Shown here: piece by piece, positions 50,060-57,757 of the stretch
Numbering within the stretch: position 1 is the stretch's first letter
Layout: every line of letters begins with the position of its first letter
Assembly (NCBI GenBank): GCA_002408385.1
Contig: DHSB01000099.1
Coordinates: 44,555 to 108,554 of the forward strand
Origin: Myxococcales bacterium UBA5297
Lineage (GTDB): Bacteria > Myxococcota > Myxococcia > Myxococcales > UBA5297
Length of the DNA stretch: 64,000 nt
Direction of reading: 5' to 3'
Program-made: the position numbers and the translations under genes
Notes under the pieces: generated by a model
Databases searched by the model: none
Told to the model about the DNA's origin: nothing
The model's input: only the letters and a program-made list of their open reading frames with translations

Positions 50060-50805
50060 GCTCGCGCCTTGCGCCTCCAGCCGAAGAGCCCGAGCACCCA
50101 GCGCACCATCCCGGCGGCGACCAGGCGCGTGTGCATCCAACTGATGAGCGCGTTGTCGCGGAACATCTTGAAGTGCGAGACGCCACCCTCTTCGGCGCTC
50201 AGGTAGCGCACCTTCGTCGGCAGGTTGACCACCGGAACCCGGTCCCAGACCATGCGCACCGCGATCTCCGGGTCGAAGTCCATGCGGTCGCCGCTCGCCC
50301 CGGCGGCGAGCGCCGCCTTCAGCGGGTAGACCCGGAAGCCGCACATCGGGTCCTCGATGACCTTTCCGCCGGTCTCGAGGTTGGTCCAGAAGATGGTGAT
50401 CTGCCGGGCCTTGAGCCGCGACTTGGGGACCGTGTCGTCGAAGACCGGCGCGCCGAGCACGAGCGATTCTGGCCTCTGGCGCGCCGCTTCGAGAAAGCGC
50501 GGGATGTCGTCGAGGGCGTGCTGGCCGTCGGCGTCGACCTGCAGCGCGTGCGTGAAGCCGAGCCGGTGGGCGACCTCGAAGCCGGTCTTGACTGCCGCGC
50601 CCTTGCCGCCGTTCTGCTCGCGCCGATGGGTGTGCGCCAGGCCATCGCGGGCGAGCGCCTCGACGGCCTGCCGGCCCTCGGCGGCGCTGCAGTCGTCGAT
50701 GACCAGGACCTCGGCGAGATGCCGGCGGACACGCTCGACGACCGAGCGGATGGTCGCCGGATTGTTGTAGGTCGGGATGAGGATACAGGGGCGAAAGTCG
50801 GTCAT
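50056..50805 (-). CDS. GT2 family glycosyltransferase
   Basis: 249 residues. GT-A fold motifs: PCILIPTYNNPATIRSVVE, VLVIDDCSAAEGR, EQNGGKGAAVKTGFE and HALQVDADGQH with the DxD metal site, then DPMCGFRVYPLKAAL. It resembles dolichyl-phosphate-mannose-synthase-like GT2 enzymes of aryl-polyene clusters. The C-terminus is basic, with a short amphipathic helix and no membrane segment (MVRWVLGLFGWRRKARA). It begins the four-gene overlapping run GT2, acyltransferase, lyase, thioesterase. Confidence 0.87.
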   Translation of the reverse strand: MTDFRPCILIPTYNNPATIRSVVERVRRHLAEVLVIDDCSAAEGRQAVEALARDGLAHTHRREQNGGKGAAVKTGFEVAHRLGFTHALQVDADGQHALDDIPRFLEAARQRPESLVLGAPVFDDTVPKSRLKARQITIFWTNLETGGKVIEDPMCGFRVYPLKAALAAGASGDRMDFDPEIAVRMVWDRVPVVNLPTKVRYLSAEEGGVSHFKMFRDNALISWMHTRLVAAGMVRWVLGLFGWRRKARA

Positions 50806-51174
50806 CGCGGAGCGCCGGGGAAGCCGGGGAAACTAACAGGAATGTTTGGTATCGGCCAGCGTCCGTCCGGCGAGATCGCGGCCGCCTCGAGCGAGGTCGA
50901 GGGGCGGGCAAAAGGCCGAAGGGATCGCCCGGTTACCCCCGAGCTCGTCACCGGTCGCTTGGCCGGCTGTGACCTTGCACAGATCGGGCTGTTGGTTGGG
51001 AGCGAAGTCGAGGCGTTCGAGGTCTGTCGCGAAACTACTCCAACCTCGCGGCTCGCCCCGAGCTTGGTCGCCTCCCGAGAGACGAGGGAGACCGAAGTCG
51101 AGGGCCCTCGACTTCGTTTCTCGCAAGCTCCTCGGGCTGACCGGATATCGCTCGAAGGGTTCTTCCACACGCCT
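50806..51174. other. Gap between ligase and GT2 genes
   Basis: About 370 bases on the minus operon with no gene. The left part shows no known element; the right part is repeat copy 7. It may hold a promoter for GT2 and the genes after it. Confidence 0.45.
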
Positions 51175-51178
51175 TCAG
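51022..51178. repeat. Dispersed MITE-like element, copy 7 (diverged)
   Basis: Begins CTGTCGCGAAACTACTCC, ends GGTTCTTCCACACGCC; internal GAAGTCGAGGGCCCTCGACT palindrome. It abuts the stop of the ligase/dehydratase gene. Confidence 0.6.
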
Positions 51179-52851
51179 GCGAAGACCAAGCTGCCGGAGG
51201 CATACCCGGCCGTGCCGTCGGCCTGCTCGGAGATCTGGAAGTTGACGCGCGGCGCGCCCGAGGGCCTTTCGAGTCGCAGACAGATGAGCGTGCCGGGCTC
51301 GATGACCTTCTTGAACTTGAGCCGCATGATGCGCCGCGGCTGACCGAGGTCGGGCCACAGCCGCGAGATCTGCGTGAGCACCAGCGTATTGAGCTGCACT
51401 ACGCCGGGCAGGATGGGGTGCCCGTCGAAGTGGCCGCGGAAGTAGAGCAGGTTCTCAGGGATTCGGTACTCGAGGTCCCAGACCTCGGCGCCTTCCTTCT
51501 CCACCTGCTTCTCGGCGTGGGGTTGAAGCTCGGTCACCGGCTCCTCGAGCAGGGCCTGCAGCTTGCCACGGGTCAATTTGCCGTTCTCCTCTCGGGGCAG
51601 CTCCTCGACGAGCTTGATGCGCCGCGGCAGGGTCACCGGGTCGAGCCACTGGCGAAGCTCGCTCTTGAGCTGTCCGACCGTGCGGCCGGGGGCGACGACC
51701 GCGGCCCAGATCTCCGCGCCCCGCGCGCTCTCGACCTGCACCGCCATCGCGGCCGCGTCTTTGACCCCCTCGCACGCGAGCAGGCGTCGCTCGATCTCGG
51801 CGAGGGCGATGCGTTTGCCGCCAATCTTGATGACGCCGTCGAGTCGGCCAAGGAGGCGGAACCGCCCCTCGTCTAGCATTTCGATGCGGTCATCGCACGG
51901 GAGGGGCCGCAGGGCCCCTGGCGGCGCGAAGGGCGAGTCGAGCAGCAGCCGCCCCTCGGGGTCGGCGCTCACCGCGACGCCGGGCAGCGGCTCCCAAGAC
52001 CGCTCGGGTTCATCGCGCCAGGCGATGCCTCCGGTCTCCGAGGAGCCGAAGATCTCGGTGATCGCCATTCCGAACCGCCCGCGGATCATCCGCGCAGTCT
52101 CGGTCGGCAGCGGCGCCCCCGAGGAGACGATGCGCTCGAGCTTGGGCAGCGCCGAGAGCACCTCGAGCCCGCGCAGGTGGGCCGGGACGCTCGCGAGCAG
52201 GTTCGCCCCGGTCGCCGCGAGCCGGGCGGCCACCGTCTCGGCGTGAAAGGGCGTCTCGCGCACGAAGCTGCCTCCGGCGGTCAAAGGCACGAGCACGCTC
52301 CACAGCAGCCCGTAGATGTGGTGACCGGGGACGGTGGCGAGCACGCGGGTGGTCGGTCCGAGGCCGAAGGCCTTGACCTGCATGGCGGCCTCACCGAGAA
52401 GCTGCGCGGCGGTCTTGTGGCAAGGCTTGTGGGTCCCGGTGCTCCCCGAGGTGTAGAGCGTGGCGATGTGGCGCTCCGGCTCGATCGGCCGAGGCTCGAC
52501 ACGCGGGCCGTCGGCGCGGCCGAGCAGCGTGCGCAGGTCGAGCCCGTCGCCCTCCTCGGTGTCGTGCAACAGCATCCGCACGTTCGGCTGTGAAGAGAGC
52601 GCGCGCACCGTCTCGGGCTGCCCGTTGGGCGGAAGCGCGACCGCGTGACCGACCAGCCAGACGGCGAGCAGCGCGGCGGCGAAGTGGTAGCGGTCGTGGC
52701 AGATGATCAGGATCTCGCCCGGCGGATGGGCTGGCGGCAGCGCGGCGGCGATGGCCGCGGCGTCGCGCATCAGGTCGGCGGCGGTGCGATCGGACGCGCC
52801 GGCGACGGCGACGCGATCCTCAGGGGCGTGGGGCGGAAACAGGTAGCTCAT
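51175..52851 (-). CDS. AMP-dependent acyl/aryl-ACP ligase fused to hot-dog dehydratase
   Basis: 558 residues, ATG 52851. The first ~430 residues are an adenylate-forming ligase: P-loop ATLYTSGSTGTHKPCHKT near residue 143, EIFGSSETGGIAWRD, LLGRLDGVIKIGGKRIALAE and the catalytic-Lys region ELPREENGKLTRGKL. The last ~100 residues are a FabZ/ApeI-like hot-dog domain: PENLLYFRGHFDGHPILPGV with its His/Asp/Glu pattern. In aryl-polyene and xanthomonadin loci ligase and ApeI-type dehydratase occur together. The fusion probably activates the aryl acid and acts in chain extension. It overlaps the COG4648 gene by 32 bases. Confidence 0.87.
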   Translation of the reverse strand: MSYLFPPHAPEDRVAVAGASDRTAADLMRDAAAIAAALPPAHPPGEILIICHDRYHFAAALLAVWLVGHAVALPPNGQPETVRALSSQPNVRMLLHDTEEGDGLDLRTLLGRADGPRVEPRPIEPERHIATLYTSGSTGTHKPCHKTAAQLLGEAAMQVKAFGLGPTTRVLATVPGHHIYGLLWSVLVPLTAGGSFVRETPFHAETVAARLAATGANLLASVPAHLRGLEVLSALPKLERIVSSGAPLPTETARMIRGRFGMAITEIFGSSETGGIAWRDEPERSWEPLPGVAVSADPEGRLLLDSPFAPPGALRPLPCDDRIEMLDEGRFRLLGRLDGVIKIGGKRIALAEIERRLLACEGVKDAAAMAVQVESARGAEIWAAVVAPGRTVGQLKSELRQWLDPVTLPRRIKLVEELPREENGKLTRGKLQALLEEPVTELQPHAEKQVEKEGAEVWDLEYRIPENLLYFRGHFDGHPILPGVVQLNTLVLTQISRLWPDLGQPRRIMRLKFKKVIEPGTLICLRLERPSGAPRVNFQISEQADGTAGYASGSLVFA

Positions 52852-53467
52852 CGGTGGAGGGCCTGGGAGGAAAGAGCCAGGCGAAGAAGCGGTCGAGGAG
52901 GTTGTCGCCATAGCGGCGAAATAGGTACTTGCGAAGCGTGAACTCGAAGGCGAAGAGCACGCCGAGGATCAGGTACGAGACGAGGCCCGTGAAGAGCGCC
53001 CAGGTCGCGCGCGTGCCGTAGATCGCGACGAGCGCGCAGGCCGCGCCGTTGAGGACGAAGAAGACCGACCAGCCGAGCGTGACGCGCCGGCAGTAGACGG
53101 TTTCGGCGTCCGACAGGTAGTCGACCTGCAGCCGCGCGAACCGCTCGACCATGCTCGTCGGCCCGCGCAGCGTCCAGGCGAACTGCAGCAGGAGCACCGC
53201 GTTGACCAGCGCCGGGTAGGCGAGCATGAAGCGCTCGTCGTCGAAGGCGATGGCGAGGGTGATCAGCGCCCCGACCGCCAGCGGCAGCGAGAGAATCTGC
53301 TTGAGCTGGCGGCGGCGCTGCCAGAGGTTGCGCAGTAGACCCGGTAGCAGCAGGGCGAGTAGCAGCAGTCCGACCCCGCGGGTGCTGAACCGGGAGAGGC
53401 CGAACCAGACGGCAAGCGGGTAGGCGACGAACAACACCGCCTGCAGGACGCCGAGGACGAGCTTCAT
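52820..53467 (-). CDS. COG4648-type membrane protein of aryl-polyene locus
   Basis: 215 residues with about six membrane helices (VLQAVLFVAYPLAVWFGL, LLLALLLPGLLRN, LVSYLILGVLFAFEFTL). The segments FDDERFMLAYPALVNAVLLL and RRVTLGWSVFFVLNGAACAL are typical of the small COG4648 family that occurs beside acyltransferase and ligase genes in aryl-polyene clusters. Function is unknown. It starts 12 bp after a small coupled ORF and its 3' end overlaps the ligase start. Confidence 0.8.
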   Translation of the reverse strand: MKLVLGVLQAVLFVAYPLAVWFGLSRFSTRGVGLLLLALLLPGLLRNLWQRRRQLKQILSLPLAVGALITLAIAFDDERFMLAYPALVNAVLLLQFAWTLRGPTSMVERFARLQVDYLSDAETVYCRRVTLGWSVFFVLNGAACALVAIYGTRATWALFTGLVSYLILGVLFAFEFTLRKYLFRRYGDNLLDRFFAWLFPPRPSTDELPVSAPRP

Positions 53468-53479
53468 CGTCCGCTTGCC

Positions 53480-53641
53480 TCAGGCCGCGCGTCGCGGGTC
53501 GACGAGCGCGAGGTCGCGGGGCAGCGAGGGCTGCCGCCCGGACGCGTCGGTCTCGCAACCGAGCATGCGCTGCTCGGGCAGGGTGTGCGGCCGGGCCCCG
53601 GGCTTGCGCCCGTAGAGCCCGCCGAGGTCCCGCTTGCTCAC
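53480..53641 (-). CDS. Small coupled ORF of 53 residues in the polyene operon
   Basis: A GTG start overlaps the ACP stop (GTGA), and the next gene begins 12 bp after its stop, so it fits an operon gene exactly. The sequence starts VSKRDLGGLYGRKPGARP and ends ALVDPRRAA; third codon positions are almost all G or C. Basic, Pro-rich, probably not a folded domain. No known family. It could be a small regulatory or assembly protein, or a translation-coupling ORF. Confidence 0.55.
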   Translation of the reverse strand: MSKRDLGGLYGRKPGARPHTLPEQRMLGCETDASGRQPSLPRDLALVDPRRAA

Positions 53642-53916
53642 GCCGCGTTCTCTTTTGCCCGCTCCTGGGCGACATAGGCGGCCAGGCTCTTCACGTTCGC
53701 GAAGATCTTGCGGTTCTGGGCGTCGTCGGCTTGCGTCTTGAGCCCGTACTTCTTGCGGATGGCCATGGCGAGCTCGAGGGCGTCGATGGAGTCGAGCCCC
53801 AGGCCCTCGACGAAGAGAGGCGCCTCGCTGTCGATGCTCTCGGGAGTGGTGTCCTCGAGCTTGAGGCTGTCGACGATGAGCTGCTTGATTTCGAGTTCGA
53901 GTTCGGGAGTAGGCAT
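53638..53916 (-). CDS. Acyl carrier protein (second)
   Basis: 92 residues. LGLDSIDALELAMAIRKKYG contains Ser43 for phosphopantetheine attachment. The ACP pattern is clear and the N-terminal helix is acidic (PELELEIKQLIVDSLKLE). It lies 6 bp from the acyltransferase stop. The different recognition helix (compare ACP at 38060) suggests one ACP carries the starter and the other the growing chain. Confidence 0.88.
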   Translation of the reverse strand: MPTPELELEIKQLIVDSLKLEDTTPESIDSEAPLFVEGLGLDSIDALELAMAIRKKYGLKTQADDAQNRKIFANVKSLAAYVAQERAKENAA

Positions 53917-53922
53917 CGGTAC

Positions 53923-54753
53923 CTATGCGACCTGCTGGTGGGCTGGGGTGGTGGGTTCTCTCGCGGCGGGCGGGTCGATCTGCCCGATCGCCTCGAGGTG
54001 CGAGCGGTATCGCCGCTGCGCGTCCTGCATCAAGTCCTTCGGGGCCAGGGAGTAGGGCGGGGTGAGCACCGACATCACGCTGACCCGCAGCCGCGAGGTG
54101 CGCGGCGGGATTTCGTACCAGGCCTGGCCGCGCATCAGCGTCGGCGGGTCGCAGGTGATGACCGCCTCGACGAGCGGCACGCCCGCCCGCACGGCCATCT
54201 CGTAGGCGCCCTGGCGAAAGGTGCCCAGGCCCCGTTCCGGCGAGCGTGTCCCCTCGGGGAAGATGACCACCGAGATGCCGGCGGCGAGCCGCGCGAGCCC
54301 CTGGGTCATCACCGTGGCGCCTGAGAACAGGCCGCCGTCGCCGCCGTCGATGTGGTCGCACGAGCGCAGCAGCGGACCGAGCAGCCGGCTGTTGAACATG
54401 GTGGTCTTGGCCACGATGGAGATGTCGCTGTGGAACGAGACGAGGGCGGTCACATCGATGAGCGTGGGGTGGTTGGCCACCATCACGAAGGGCCCGTCGG
54501 GCAGCTTCGTGCCGACCTCGCGGGGGTTGTAGTCGATGAGGTGCAGCCAGCGCATGTAGTCGTGGAAGAAGACCCAGGAGCGACCGACGATGCGCCGGCA
54601 CATGCGGTTCTTCTCGGCGAGCTGCACCCCGCGCAGCGTGGCGAACAGGCGCGCGAGCGGCAGCACCACCCAGGCCTGGAACGAGCCGTAGAAGAAGAAG
54701 AGCAGGAAGGCGCTGCCAGTGCCCAGGGTGCGCAGGATCCGGTCGAGTAGCAT
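53923..54753 (-). CDS. 1-acyl-glycerol-3-phosphate-type acyltransferase (LPLAT)
   Basis: 276 residues; ATG 54753 overlaps the AcpS stop (TGATG). An N-terminal membrane helix (FLLFFFYGSFQAWVVLPLAR) precedes the PlsC motifs: ANHPTLIDV (HX4D) and IFPEGTRSPERG, with EAVITCDPPTLMRG. Typical of the second acyltransferase in aryl-polyene loci. The acceptor is unknown. Confidence 0.87.
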   Translation of the reverse strand: MLLDRILRTLGTGSAFLLFFFYGSFQAWVVLPLARLFATLRGVQLAEKNRMCRRIVGRSWVFFHDYMRWLHLIDYNPREVGTKLPDGPFVMVANHPTLIDVTALVSFHSDISIVAKTTMFNSRLLGPLLRSCDHIDGGDGGLFSGATVMTQGLARLAAGISVVIFPEGTRSPERGLGTFRQGAYEMAVRAGVPLVEAVITCDPPTLMRGQAWYEIPPRTSRLRVSVMSVLTPPYSLAPKDLMQDAQRRYRSHLEAIGQIDPPAAREPTTPAHQQVA

Positions 54754-55154
54754 CACTGCACCACCACGAAGGCGCAGGCGAGGTTGCCCGCGTGGCTCAG
54801 GGTCACCAGGACGCGCGAGCAGCCGGCCGCCTCGAGCGCGCGGGCCGCCGTCGGGCCGAGCTCGAGCCGCGGCGCCTCGTCGCCCTCGCGCACGACCTCG
54901 ATGTCCCGGAGCGCGACCCCCGAGAAGACCCCCAGGCCCAGCGCCTTGAGGAACGCCTCCTTGGCGGCAAAGCGCGCTGCGTAGTGCTGGGCCGGGCGGG
55001 CGCGCGCTTGACAGTAGGCTTGCTCGCGGTCGCCGAAGACCCCTTCGGCAAAGCGCTCGCGCTGCAGGCTGCGCTCGAGCCGGTCGATCTCGACGATGTC
55101 GGTGCCTATCCCCACAGCCGCCGTCACTCCCTGACTGCGCTCGGTCGCGTCCAT
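54753..55154 (-). CDS. acpS: Holo-ACP synthase-type phosphopantetheinyl transferase
   Basis: 133 residues from ATG 55154. AcpS signatures: VGIGTDIVEIDRLERSLQ at the N-terminus with the Mg-binding Asp, and AQHYAARFAAKEAFLKALG with the Lys-Glu pair. It activates the ACPs of the locus. A further ATG at 55193 would add 13 residues without similarity. It follows the deacetylase gene after 63 bp. Confidence 0.88.
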   Translation of the reverse strand: MDATERSQGVTAAVGIGTDIVEIDRLERSLQRERFAEGVFGDREQAYCQARARPAQHYAARFAAKEAFLKALGLGVFSGVALRDIEVVREGDEAPRLELGPTAARALEAAGCSRVLVTLSHAGNLACAFVVVQ

Positions 55155-55217
55155 GATGCCCAGCGATACGGGACAAACGCCCAACGGCGCCACCCCATGC
55201 CAAAAAGGCGCGAAAGA

Positions 55218-56132
55218 CTAGCACACGACACTTCGGTGCTCCACCGGCGCCGTGCTCGCTTGAGGGCCGGGCGCAGCCGTGGCAGGCGAGCCCGGGAGCT
55301 CGGCTTGGTTGCCCGACGGGAGCATCACCGGGAAGCCCAGCAGCTCGGAGAGCGATGCCGGCTCGAGCCGCGCTGCACGTAGCGCCACGATTAGGTGCTC
55401 GATCTCGTCGAGCCACCGCTGCGCGGGATGACCGGGAGGCTCGCAGTCGTGGAGGAGGATCACGTCGCCGCAGCGGGCGCGCTTCTCGACCGTGCGCGCG
55501 AGCGAGTCGATCCTCCGGTTTCCGAAGTCGACGGGGCGGCAGCCAAAGCCCACGCAGGCCAGGCCCAGCTCGCGCAGCACCGGACCGAGCCGCGGGTTGG
55601 TGATTCCGACGGGCGGGCGGAAGGTGAGCGGCCGCACACCCCGCGACTCGAGGACTCGCTGGCACTCGGCGATCTCGCGCCGCAGCCTCGAGGTCGAGCG
55701 CAGCATCAAGAACGGGTCGTGCGAGTAGGAGTGGTTGCCCACTTCGTGACCGGCGCGTCGGATGGCCTCGAGCAGCCCCGGCTCGGCCTCGACGCGCCTG
55801 CCGACGACGAAGAAAGTGGCGCGCACGCCGTAGCGCGCCAGCAACTCGAGCAGCCGCGGAGTGGTCGCCGGATCGGGCCCGTCGTCGAAGGTGAGGGCCA
55901 CCTTCCGGCTGTTACGCGGGCCGCGGGTCGCAGTCGGCAGGAAAAAGCGCCATTGGGGAAAGAAGGGTGCCGCGCCGCACAGCACGCAGAAGAGCAGCAA
56001 GGGGACGGCTGAGGCCGCACCGAAGGGCGCGAGCAGGCCCGCCGCGCCGAACGCGACGGCGCCGGCGAGGTGCGCCTTGGAAAACCGCCCAGGCACAGGC
56101 GCCAAGTTCCTCAAGAGACCAGGTGCTCCCAC
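55218..56132 (-). CDS. Polysaccharide deacetylase (NodB homology)
   Basis: 304 residues; overlaps the radical SAM gene by 22 bases. One or two membrane helices at the start (AVAFGAAGLLAPFGAASAVP), then the NodB motifs: motif 1 VALTFDDGPDPATTPRL with Asp-Asp, motif 2 GNHSYSHDPFLML with two metal His, and motif 3 FRPPVG. The C-terminus has a long disordered tail (NQAELPGSPATAAPGPQ). Deacetylases are not typical aryl-polyene genes. It may act on a sugar attached to the lipid or on cell-wall sugar. Confidence 0.85.
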   Translation of the reverse strand: MGAPGLLRNLAPVPGRFSKAHLAGAVAFGAAGLLAPFGAASAVPLLLFCVLCGAAPFFPQWRFFLPTATRGPRNSRKVALTFDDGPDPATTPRLLELLARYGVRATFFVVGRRVEAEPGLLEAIRRAGHEVGNHSYSHDPFLMLRSTSRLRREIAECQRVLESRGVRPLTFRPPVGITNPRLGPVLRELGLACVGFGCRPVDFGNRRIDSLARTVEKRARCGDVILLHDCEPPGHPAQRWLDEIEHLIVALRAARLEPASLSELLGFPVMLPSGNQAELPGSPATAAPGPQASTAPVEHRSVVC

Positions 56133-57469
56133 AGCGGGCCCACGTGGCCGCGCTCATGCAGGCGCGCGACGAGCCGGGCGCTCTTCTCGCCTCCCGACCC
56201 GACGATCCAGTTGTGACGCCCGGCGGCGCGGGCCGAGACCCGTTCGAGAGCCTGTTCGAAGGAGATGGACTTCGGCCGGTAGAAGACCGGCTCGAGCAGG
56301 TCCTGGCCCGGCTGAATCTGGCCCTCCTTCAGCGCGAGGTCGAAGAGCGGGGTGCGCGGGTAGATGCGCATCCCGCAGAAGAAGAAGAGCGCGGTGCGCT
56401 CGAGCCGCTCGCAGTTATCGAGCGTCTCCTCGACCGTCTCCGGGCTCTCGCCCGGTCCGCCGAGCAGCAGGAAGTGGGCGGTGTGCACCCCGGCCTCGAC
56501 CGCGGCGCGATGGGCGGCGAGCGCCTCGGCGACGGTGAAGGACTTGCCGACCCGCGCGATCATCGCCTCGGACAGCACGTCGGTGCCGAACTCGGCGTGC
56601 GTCAGGCCGCAGTCCACAAGCTCGCGGTAGTAGCCCTCGGGCACCGTGCGCGGGGAGAAGTAGCCGCCCCACGGGATGGTCAGGCCGGCCTTGCGGAACT
56701 CGCGGCCGATCTCGAGGCTCTGCTCGGGGTGGGCGTTGAAGACCGAGTCGGTGATGAAGAGGTACTTCGCCCCCGCCTCCTGCAGCCGCCGGGCGGTCGC
56801 CGCCACTTCGGCCGGGGCAAACAGCCGCATTTGGCGGCCCTCGATGGCCGGGTAGGTGCAGTAGACGCAGCGAAACGGGCAGCCTCGCTTGGTCTGCAGG
56901 TTCAACATCCCGCCGCGCGACAGATAGTGATCGAGCCGGGGGTTGAGTCGGGGATCGGAGCGACGCGGCGTGCCGTCCCAGGGGACAGGCTCGGCCGCTG
57001 GCCTGCCGCGGACGGCGACGAAGGGCAGCCCTTCGACCGGGCGCTCTTCCTCGAGCGCTGCCAGCAGCTCGGCCATCCGCTCGCCTTCGCCGATGATCCC
57101 GAAGTCGGCGCCGAGCGCCTCGACGAGATCGCCCGGGAAGATGGTGTAGCCCGCCCCCCCGAGCACCACCGGCGCGTCGGTCGCCTGCTTGACCGCGGCG
57201 ACCACCGCCTTCATCTCCGCGAGGAACCCGCGCAGCTCGGCGGCGTCGGTGTTGTCGATGTTGCGCAGCGAGACTCCGACCGCGTCGGGGGCAAACTCGC
57301 GCACCGCCTCGGCGATGGCCTGCCGCTCCTCGCCCTGGGGGCAGCGGCACAGGTCGAGGATGCGAGGCTGGTGGCGCGGCTCGAGTGCTCCGGCGACATG
57401 GTCCAGGCCAAGCGGATAGACGGGGTAGGGAACCGCCAGCCGGTTGAGAGAAACCAGGAGAACTTTCAA
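56111..57469 (-). CDS. B12-binding radical SAM protein (second)
   Basis: 452 residues, ATG 57469. B12-type Rossmann domain first (MKVLLVSLNRLAVPYPVYPL, then APVVLGGAGYTIFPGD), radical SAM core with CxxxCxxC in TKRGCPFRCVYCTYPAIEG near residue 205, then LEIGREFRKAGLTIPWGGYF, DVLSEAMIARVGKSF and LGGPGESPETVEETLDNCER. It resembles the lipid-biosynthesis B12/rSAM proteins. With the one at 38525 it makes two such enzymes at this locus. First gene of the minus-strand operon; the region upstream holds a 37-bp direct repeat. Confidence 0.87.
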   Translation of the reverse strand: MKVLLVSLNRLAVPYPVYPLGLDHVAGALEPRHQPRILDLCRCPQGEERQAIAEAVREFAPDAVGVSLRNIDNTDAAELRGFLAEMKAVVAAVKQATDAPVVLGGAGYTIFPGDLVEALGADFGIIGEGERMAELLAALEEERPVEGLPFVAVRGRPAAEPVPWDGTPRRSDPRLNPRLDHYLSRGGMLNLQTKRGCPFRCVYCTYPAIEGRQMRLFAPAEVAATARRLQEAGAKYLFITDSVFNAHPEQSLEIGREFRKAGLTIPWGGYFSPRTVPEGYYRELVDCGLTHAEFGTDVLSEAMIARVGKSFTVAEALAAHRAAVEAGVHTAHFLLLGGPGESPETVEETLDNCERLERTALFFFCGMRIYPRTPLFDLALKEGQIQPGQDLLEPVFYRPKSISFEQALERVSARAAGRHNWIVGSGGEKSARLVARLHERGHVGPLWEHLVS

Positions 57470-57493
57470 GGTCGTGCCTCGCGAAAATCGACC

Positions 57494-57602
57494 GCTTCAT
57501 AGCAGACAATCGGCGGGGCCGCTCGTCGCCTGGGGACAGGTGACCAAGAACATCCCGCCGGTCAAGCTTCATAGCAGACAATCGGCGGGGCCGCTCGTCG
57601 CC
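57494..57602. repeat. Two perfect 37-bp direct repeats in the divergent promoter region
   Basis: Identical 37-base blocks at 57494-57530 and 57566-57602, 72 bases apart, each starting GCTTCATAGCAGACAATCGG. They lie between the divergent radical SAM and ketosynthase genes, 25-133 bp upstream of the former and about 150 bp from the latter. Likely a duplicated regulator-binding region. Confidence 0.75.
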
Positions 57603-57757
57603 CCGGGCCACACTCTTGAAGCGGGCGAGCAGGCGCGGCAGCTCGCCCGCCACCAGGGTCGGGCGCCGGGCGCGACTCCAGGGGCCGGGCGCATAACCTG
57701 CTGATTTCTCCCCGACTTTGGCTGCGCCTACATTGACGTACTTTGAACAACGGTGTT

